DNA from: Phycisphaerales bacterium
GTDB lineage: Bacteria > Planctomycetota > Phycisphaerae > Phycisphaerales > UBA1924
NCBI GenBank assembly: GCA_029260335.1
Contig: JAJDDL010000202.1
Location: forward strand, 1 to 9,924
Reading direction: 5' to 3'
Length of the DNA: 9,924 nucleotides
In this document: positions 4,998 to 9,924 of the stretch, piece after piece
How the letters are laid out: each line of letters begins with the position of its first letter
How positions within the stretch are numbered: position 1 is the first letter of the stretch
Program-made: the position numbers and the translations under genes
Notes under the pieces: model-generated
What the model saw: only the letters and a program-made list of their open reading frames with translations
What the model was told of the DNA's origin: nothing
Database searches by the model: none

Positions 4998-7034
4998 TTA
5001 GTCCGTTCCGTCCTGGCTCTGGGGCTTTTGGTCCGGAGGCGGCTCGGCTTGGACGAGATCCTCGGTGTCCGCGGCCTTGTCGGGCACTGCGGCGAGTTCG
5101 CTCTGGAGCATGGCCAGTGACTCTGCAGAGATCGCTTCGGCGAAGTTCTTGACGATGAACGTCGCCAGGGCGGTCTTTCGCTCGGTGTCATCGGGCGACC
5201 CGAGACGGGCGTGCTCTTCCAGCCAGATCGTTGCGGGAGCCGCGAGATTGAGCGCGGCGGAAAGGTCTGCGGTGCGGATGCGGGCGCGCGCAAATGTGTG
5301 CCGATCGATGTCGCTCAGAGATGCGGGGTCCATGAGCGAGAACGCGGCGATGGCTTGAGCGGGCAAGCCGCACTCGAATCGGGCGTGCGCAAGCATCGCG
5401 AGCGCGGCGTTATGAACCTGGCGTTGCACGTCGGTCGCTTCCTCTGCGAGCGTGCGCTCGATGAGAACGACAAGCGACTCGGCCTTCTTGCATGGATCTG
5501 CGTCGAATCTCGCGGCGAGGCTCAGGAGTTCGGGGATGGGCAGCTTGCGAGCGATGGCTCGCTGGGCACGTTCCACGGCTTGAGCGTTCGCTTGAGCGAA
5601 TGGATCCAACTGGCGGATGCCTTCGGCGGTCGGGCGATGGGTCTGGACGGCGCGGGCGGCGATATCAACGAACATGGGATCGGCGGTCGCAGCCTCGAGC
5701 AGCGTTTCGGTGTGCTCGGCGCGGGTGGCCAGCGCGGTTGCGGCGGCCAGGCGAAGGGCTTGGCGCTGATCTTCGAGAAACGAGACCACAAACGCCTGGT
5801 CATCTTCATCGCCGATCGCGACCAAGAGCTGACAGGCGCTGCCGTTGAGTTCCCTGGGCTGCATGGCGCGAATCGAGGCGCGAACGCGGTTTTTCGCCGG
5901 CTGGCTGCTCAAAAGACCAGCGCGATGCAGGGCATATGTCGCGTCCGCAGCGGGGATAGCGGTCCGATCGGCACGTTCGAGCCATGCCAGGACGGGCTCC
6001 ACAGCCTCGGGCGTTGGCCATCGCGTTATCGCGAGCAAGAGCGGCTGGGCGACGCGGGGATCGCGTTCTTGGAGCAACGCCTGGAGTACCGAGGGGCCTG
6101 CGGTCTGCGGAGCGATCTGGATCACAAGACGAGCGGCATCGGCCCGGACGAGCGGCTTGGGACTCGCCAGAAGCGCGAGGACTTCCTCCTGCGCCAACGC
6201 CGGCACGACCTTGCCCGAAGCAACGAGTTCGCGTATGAGCTCGGATGCGAGCGAGCGCAAGGCATCGACATCCGAACGCAAGAGATCCTGCAAGAGCGTG
6301 GGACGAGTCTCTTCGGGCGTTGCGACCCAGGTCTTGCGGGCGAACTCGACGAGGCGACGCTCGGCACGTTCGGCGCGAAGCTGCTCATCGCGCAGTCGTT
6401 TCAGTTGGGCGGATTGCAGATCTTCCTGCCATCGATCATCGCTCCAGGTCCGACGAGCGTCGAGCCACTCTACCAGGGTCGAATCGTTAAACGCGAGCCC
6501 GGGCTTGTTGAAGAGGATGGACAGCTGGGCCTTTGCCGATTGGCGAATCTCGGGCTTTGGGTAGGTCTGCGCGAGATTAACGAGCAGCCGAACGCACTCG
6601 GCAGAACGGAACGCCGCGACAGCGCCGACGATCGTGTCGGCCTCGGCATGGGGCGCGGTGTGGGGCGGGGCGCTCGCGGCGGCCCGCACATGCGTCCAGA
6701 GGACTCGAGGTGGCGAACCTCGGCGGACGATCGCCTCGAGCACGATGGGGGCTTGGGCAGGATCGCGCAGCGCGGTCCAGAGCGCAGCCAAGGCCTCTGA
6801 ATCCTCGATGTGGTCGATGAGTTGGGCAGCCGCGTTGATTCGATCGGGCCGGGCCTGGCTGGGATCCTGGAAGGTCTCGATGACGGCCGTCTGATCGGAA
6901 AGATCGGTGGATTCGTGCGAGGGATCGGTCGCTGGCGGGGAGGCCGGCTGGGACGCCGCGGCACAGGAAATCAGGATCGAGGCCGGTAGGGCGGCGAGAG
7001 TCACGATAAAGGGGTGAAAAGACCGAGAACTCAC
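4998..7034 (-). CDS. HEAT-like repeat lipoprotein
   Basis: A 678-residue protein if started at GTG 7032-7034, which has AGGA nine bases upstream. Residues 1-23 form a lipoprotein signal ending in the lipobox LISC, with lipidated C24. A Ser/Pro/Thr-rich linker follows (to about 48). Two-helix repeats of HEAT/armadillo type are seen at about 60-175 and 245-460, for example SPKPLVRADAARLVIQIA and QRQALRLAAATALATRA. Residues 200-232 are a charged, probably coiled-coil segment. The part after 500 is helical, perhaps TPR-like, and the tail is acidic and Pro-rich. It probably acts as a protein-binding scaffold tethered to a membrane; no enzyme motif is seen. The open frame runs to 8093, but its first 353 codons are antisense to the TPR gene and carry no start signal. 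An alternative ATC start at 7083-7085 has AGGAG seven bases upstream. Divergent from the TPR gene. Confidence 0.8.
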   Translation of the reverse strand: MSSRSFHPFIVTLAALPASILISCAAASQPASPPATDPSHESTDLSDQTAVIETFQDPSQARPDRINAAAQLIDHIEDSEALAALWTALRDPAQAPIVLEAIVRRGSPPRVLWTHVRAAASAPPHTAPHAEADTIVGAVAAFRSAECVRLLVNLAQTYPKPEIRQSAKAQLSILFNKPGLAFNDSTLVEWLDARRTWSDDRWQEDLQSAQLKRLRDEQLRAERAERRLVEFARKTWVATPEETRPTLLQDLLRSDVDALRSLASELIRELVASGKVVPALAQEEVLALLASPKPLVRADAARLVIQIAPQTAGPSVLQALLQERDPRVAQPLLLAITRWPTPEAVEPVLAWLERADRTAIPAADATYALHRAGLLSSQPAKNRVRASIRAMQPRELNGSACQLLVAIGDEDDQAFVVSFLEDQRQALRLAAATALATRAEHTETLLEAATADPMFVDIAARAVQTHRPTAEGIRQLDPFAQANAQAVERAQRAIARKLPIPELLSLAARFDADPCKKAESLVVLIERTLAEEATDVQRQVHNAALAMLAHARFECGLPAQAIAAFSLMDPASLSDIDRHTFARARIRTADLSAALNLAAPATIWLEEHARLGSPDDTERKTALATFIVKNFAEAISAESLAMLQSELAAVPDKAADTEDLVQAEPPPDQKPQSQDGTD

Positions 7035-7104
7035 CGGAGCGGGTCCTGCGCCAGATGATCGGACGATGCGACGAGGATTCCGGATCGGGAAGCTCCTTTC
7101 AGAG

Positions 7105-7118
7105 GATACTACCGTATC
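7105..7118. promoter_or_regulatory. Short inverted repeat between divergent lipoprotein and TPR genes
   Basis: GATAC (7105-7109) and GTATC (7114-7118) form a perfect five-base inverted repeat around TACC. It lies eight bases from the -35 box of the candidate TPR promoter and upstream of the lipoprotein start, where an operator could sit. Five-base arms occur often by chance, so this is weak. Confidence 0.2.
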
Positions 7119-7125
7119 GACGTGA

Positions 7126-7154
7126 TTGAAGTGCGGGGCAAGTTCGCGTACGAT
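7126..7154 (+). promoter_or_regulatory. Candidate sigma-70-type promoter for the TPR gene
   Basis: TTGAAG (7126-7131), a 17-base spacer and TACGAT (7149-7154). Each box matches its consensus at four of six positions. Transcription would start near 7161, about 39 bases before ATG 7200. Because these boxes lie inside the longer reading frame that begins at GTG 7122, they argue for the ATG 7200 start. Confidence 0.4.
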
Positions 7155-7199
7155 CGCGGACTGGTCGAGGGTTGGTTCATTCCGCTGGCGGGCGACACT

Positions 7200-8555
7200 A
7201 TGGGCGAGTGGTTCGAAGCAGAAAACCACGTTGAGAAGGCCCACCAGTTCTATGAACAGGGTCGATGGGACGATGCGGCGCGCGAGTTGCGCGAGGCGTT
7301 GGCCTCGGATCCGTACCAGGTCGAGTGGCTGTTCAATCTGGGATTGACCCTCGAAGCCGCGACCAGGCACTCCGAAGCCTCTGAGGTCTTTGGAAGGGTT
7401 TTCGAGCTGGCCCCCGAGGACGGGCAGGCCGCGATCCTGGCTGGCGTGAATGCAATGGACGCAGACGACCCCGCTCGGGCGATCTCGTGGCTTGAGCGAG
7501 CCGAGCGGCTGATGCCCGAGGACGCGACGAGTTACGTGCATCGGGTTTCTGCCTACGCCCGACTTGGCGATCACGAGCAAGCCGAGACCATGTTCTATCT
7601 GGCCCAGGCGATCGAGCCTGATCGGCCGGATCTGTACAGCGCGATGGCCGACGTGCTCCTCGATCAGAAGGTGTTCGACCGGGCGGCCTGGTGCTTGCGT
7701 GAGGTGGCGCGGCTGGATCCGCATCATCCCAAGCTCCACGCGCGACTCGCCGAGGCGATGTCGGCAACGGGCCGGAGCGAGCGAGCGAGGCAGCTCTATC
7801 TGCTCGCGCTCCGAGAAGACCCGGGCGATATCGACACGCTCTTGGACCTGGGCGATCTGCTCGCGTCGAGCGAGCGGACACAAGAAGCCGAGGAGAAGTT
7901 TCGTCGGGTGCTCGAGCTCGAACCTGACAATGTCGAGGCGCACTTTGCGTTGGGCGAGTTGGGCGAGCGGGTGCAGGACTCGGCACGGGCGCTGGAGCAC
8001 TACGAGATCGTGCTCCGGCTCGACCCGGGGTACGCCGAGGCTCGTCGGCGGATCGCGAGTCTGATTCTTGATGGAGTGCAGCGGGACGCGCAACCGGCGC
8101 AGCGCTTGCTTCGGATGGATCTGCGCGATTTCTCAGAGCGGCCCGAAACATATCGAGACGAGGATGCTCGGCAGTTGGGCGAGTTGCTGATCGATGCGGG
8201 CATGGCGCGCGAGGCACGCGATGTTTGCCGGGCGTTGGTAGAACGCGATCGGGAAGACGCGGCTCGCTGGCACCTGCTGAGCGTCGCCTTGCTTGAGTCC
8301 GACGAGTTGGATGGCGGGATCGAGGCGGCGCGCAGGACCGTCGAGTTGGATCCGCGGCATCATCTGGCGATCCACAACCTGGCGTTGGTGCACCTGCGCA
8401 GGGGCCGATGGGTGCGGGCTCGGTATTGGCTCGGGCGAGGGTTGATCCTGGCGCCTGAGGATCCGGGATTGCGGCATCTGCGCACGCGCATGAGACTTGC
8501 GCTGGTGGGTGAGGTGGTGCGGTTTGTGTTTCGGCCGTTTGGGCGGCGGAAGTAG
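7200..8555 (+). CDS. Tetratricopeptide-repeat protein
   Basis: A 451-residue, probably cytosolic protein made almost wholly of TPR helices. Repeats start at about residues 11, 45, 77, 111, 145, 179, 213, 247, 325, 355 and 389. Clear examples are YEQGRWDDAARELREAL (18-34), SARALEHYEIVLRLDP (261-276) and AEEKFRRVLELEPDN (230-244). A non-repeat helical stretch lies at about 285-320, and the C-terminus (430-451) is basic, ending FRPFGRRK. TPR arrays bind proteins; no catalytic domain or signal peptide is present. ATG 7200 is chosen over GTG 7122 because a promoter-like pair lies within the 26-codon extension and the repeats begin right after MGEWFEAENH. Neither start has a strong Shine-Dalgarno site, so the choice is uncertain. 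The gene is divergent from the HEAT lipoprotein, with which it could share control, and converges on trpB. The binding partner is unknown. Confidence 0.85.
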   Translation: MGEWFEAENHVEKAHQFYEQGRWDDAARELREALASDPYQVEWLFNLGLTLEAATRHSEASEVFGRVFELAPEDGQAAILAGVNAMDADDPARAISWLERAERLMPEDATSYVHRVSAYARLGDHEQAETMFYLAQAIEPDRPDLYSAMADVLLDQKVFDRAAWCLREVARLDPHHPKLHARLAEAMSATGRSERARQLYLLALREDPGDIDTLLDLGDLLASSERTQEAEEKFRRVLELEPDNVEAHFALGELGERVQDSARALEHYEIVLRLDPGYAEARRRIASLILDGVQRDAQPAQRLLRMDLRDFSERPETYRDEDARQLGELLIDAGMAREARDVCRALVERDREDAARWHLLSVALLESDELDGGIEAARRTVELDPRHHLAIHNLALVHLRRGRWVRARYWLGRGLILAPEDPGLRHLRTRMRLALVGEVVRFVFRPFGRRK

Positions 8556-8576
8556 GCTGAATCGCTTCGCGATCGG

Positions 8577-8663
8577 CGGCTGGAAGCCACCGCCCCGCGT
8601 TTCAAGCCGACCGGCTGGAAGCGGGTGCTACCGCAAACCGACCGGCTGGAAGCCGGTGCTACC
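8577..8663. repeat. Cluster of CCGGCTGGAAGC repeats filling the TPR-trpB gap
   Basis: Two 26-base copies (8607-8632 and 8638-8663) differ at one base and are separated by GCAAA. Each reads CCGACCGGCTGGAAGC, then the variable base, then GGTGCTACC. A partial copy, CGGCTGGAAGC, is at 8577-8587. The third copy holds a perfect hairpin, ACCGGCTGGAAGCCGGT (8641-8657), with seven-base arms. A smaller stem, ATCGC-TTC-GCGAT, lies at about 8561-8573. The cluster lies between convergent stop codons and ends one base before the trpB stop. As I recall, this motif is widespread between genes in planctomycetes. It may act as a two-way terminator or be a mobile short repeat. Confidence 0.7.
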
Positions 8664-8664
8664 T

Positions 8665-9924
8665 CTAGCTATCGAGCATGCCTTTGAGGCGGGCGACTTC
8701 TTCGACGTCCTTGTCGCCTCGGCCGGAAAGACAAATGACGAGGTTCTGATCGCGGTCCAAGGTGCCGGCGAGATCGATCGCCTCGGCGATCGCATGCGCG
8801 GTTTCCAGAGCGGGGATGATGCCCTCGGATTGGGACATGAGGCTGAACGCGTCGAGGGCCTGAGCGTCGGTGCGAACGGTGTAGCTCACGCGTCCGGTTT
8901 CCTTCCAATGCGCGTGCTCGGGGCCGACGCCTGGGTAATCCAGGCCTGCCGAGCACGAGTGCACATCGGCGGTTTGGCCGAACTCGTCTTGGAGCACGTA
9001 GCTGTACGCGCCGTGGAGGATGCCCGGTGAGCCTACGGCAAGAGTCGCGGCGTGTTTGCCGGCTTCTGAAGACAGGCCGCCGGCTTCGACGCCAAAGAGC
9101 TTGACCTCTTCATCGTCGATGAATGTCGAGAAGATGCCCGCGGCGTTAGACCCACCACCCACGCACGCGACGATCGCGTCGGGGAGCTTGGAGAACGTGC
9201 GGAGGCTCTGGCCCTTGGTCTCTCTGCCAATGATGGACTGGAACTCACGGACGATGATCGGGAACGGGTGCGGCCCGACGACCGAACCGAGGATGTAGTG
9301 GGTGTTCTCGACCGAGCTCATCCAGTCGCGCATCGCCTCGTTGGTCGCGTCCTTGAGCGTTTGGGAGCCAGAGGTCACCTCGTGGACCTCGGCACCGAGC
9401 ATCTTCATGCGCACTACGTTGAGTTTCTGACGGCGGGCGTCTTCTGCGCCCATGAAGACCTCGCATGCCAAGCCGAAGCGGGCGCAGGCGGTCGCGGTCG
9501 CGACGCCGTGCTGGCCGGCACCGGTCTCGGCGATGACGCGAGTCTTATCCATCCGCTTGGCGAGCAAGACCTGGCCGATGGTGTTGTTGATCTTGTGTGC
9601 GCCGGTGTGGGCGAGGTCCTCGCGCTTGAGCCAAATCGCGGCACCCTTGCCCTGGCGGGCTCGCGAGCGGACGAAGTTCGTCAGACGCTCGGCGGGGCAC
9701 AACGGGGTGGGGCGGCCCACGTAGGAGCGGAGCAGTTCGCGGAACTCTTCCCAGAATCGGTCGTCGGTGTAGGCCTTGTCGAAGGCCTTCTCGAGTTGAT
9801 CGAGCGCACCAATGAGCGTTTCGGGGACGTACACACCGCCGAAGTTGCCAAATCGGGATGGATCTACCTGCGGCGAGCTCTCGATGGGGGGCTCAGCCGC
9901 GGCGGGGGCGCCGTTGTCGGTCAT
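8665..9924 (-). CDS. trpB: Tryptophan synthase beta chain
   Basis: A 419-residue PLP enzyme that joins indole and L-serine to give L-tryptophan, normally in an alpha2-beta2 complex with TrpA. Key parts are present: FGNFGGVYVPETL (25-37), KREDLAHTGAHKINN (100-114) with PLP lysine K111, AETGAGQHGVATA (132-144) with catalytic E133, and VGGGSNA (255-261), which binds the PLP phosphate. SAGLDYPGVGPEHA (325-338) gives D329, SEGIIPALE (366-374) gives E367, and SGRGDKD (400-406) closes the site. This is the TrpB1 type. The first 23 residues, rich in Ala, Pro and acidic residues, extend beyond the conserved start and look disordered, making the chain slightly longer than the usual 390-400. The ATG is the last codon of the window (9922-9924), so promoter and ribosome binding site are not visible. 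trpA does not follow; downstream is the convergent TPR gene. Confidence 0.96.
   Translation of the reverse strand: MTDNGAPAAAEPPIESSPQVDPSRFGNFGGVYVPETLIGALDQLEKAFDKAYTDDRFWEEFRELLRSYVGRPTPLCPAERLTNFVRSRARQGKGAAIWLKREDLAHTGAHKINNTIGQVLLAKRMDKTRVIAETGAGQHGVATATACARFGLACEVFMGAEDARRQKLNVVRMKMLGAEVHEVTSGSQTLKDATNEAMRDWMSSVENTHYILGSVVGPHPFPIIVREFQSIIGRETKGQSLRTFSKLPDAIVACVGGGSNAAGIFSTFIDDEEVKLFGVEAGGLSSEAGKHAATLAVGSPGILHGAYSYVLQDEFGQTADVHSCSAGLDYPGVGPEHAHWKETGRVSYTVRTDAQALDAFSLMSQSEGIIPALETAHAIAEAIDLAGTLDRDQNLVICLSGRGDKDVEEVARLKGMLDS

Noticed and set aside
5211..6800. A 529-codon plus-strand open frame.
   Set aside because: It is antisense to the HEAT lipoprotein, whose signal peptide and repeats show the true coding strand. 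Long antisense frames are common in GC-rich genes. No ribosome binding site or recognisable domain was seen.
7035..8093. The lipoprotein frame continues upstream for 353 more codons, which would make a 1031-residue protein.
   Set aside because: The extension is exactly antisense to the TPR gene, has no family resemblance or start signal, and would bury the lipoprotein signal peptide in the middle of the chain.
7333..8217. A 294-codon minus-strand open frame inside the TPR gene.
   Set aside because: The composition is dominated by Arg, Ala, Pro and Ser, as expected from reading a GC-rich gene in a wrong frame. The TPR repeats on the plus strand are clear.
8577..8663. Possible CRISPR array, because near-identical repeats occur in a row.
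   Set aside because: The spacer is only five bases, there are two full copies, and no cas gene is in the window.
8497..9030. A 177-codon plus-strand open frame crossing the repeat cluster into trpB.
   Set aside because: It overlaps trpB antisense and translates the intergenic repeats; no start signal or homology was seen.

Overview
The window looks like chromosomal DNA of a GC-rich planctomycete, most likely of the Phycisphaerae lineage. This is an inference from content: a secreted protein ending in two Asp-rich dockerin-type EF-hand repeats and a terminal Gly-Cys, an exported formylglycine sulfatase, a protein-kinase-like gene, large HEAT and TPR proteins, and intergenic palindromes built on TGGGGCTGCGCCCCA and ACCGGCTGGAAGCCGGT. 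No rRNA, tRNA, mobile element, CRISPR array or origin was seen.

Layout from left to right. The 5' end of a 4-hydroxyphenylpyruvate dioxygenase gene (tyrosine catabolism, minus strand) runs off the left edge. A gene-free stretch of about 300 bases with four perfect inverted repeats follows. An exported sulfatase (minus) is divergent, across 44 bases, from a DUF4259-like protein of 266 residues (plus). That gene converges, through a strong hairpin, on the secreted dockerin-type protein (minus). A 418-base non-coding stretch separates the dockerin gene from a kinase-fold gene on the plus strand. The kinase-like protein has lost the catalytic residues and is called a pseudokinase. It converges, across 41 bases, on a 678-residue HEAT-like lipoprotein (minus), which is divergent from a TPR protein (plus). 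The TPR gene converges on trpB (minus) with a repeat cluster filling the gap. The window ends exactly on the trpB start codon.

Every gene is a single transcription unit alternating in orientation, so no operon is visible. The two recognisable metabolic genes (hppD and trpB) both concern aromatic amino acids but lie at opposite ends and need not be linked. The middle is rich in envelope and protein-interaction genes: sulfatase, dockerin-type protein, pseudokinase, HEAT lipoprotein and TPR protein. No sequence evidence ties them into one system.

Several long open frames were corrected or rejected. The lipoprotein frame runs 353 codons too far upstream, antisense to the TPR gene. The TPR frame probably starts 26 codons later than its longest version, because a promoter-like pair sits inside the extension. 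The dockerin and DUF4259-like genes start at internal ATGs with good Shine-Dalgarno sites. The most interesting items are the pseudokinase, the GC-ended dockerin protein, the two-part DUF4259-like protein, the repeat/hairpin clusters, and unusual start signals at the sulfatase, pseudokinase and lipoprotein genes.
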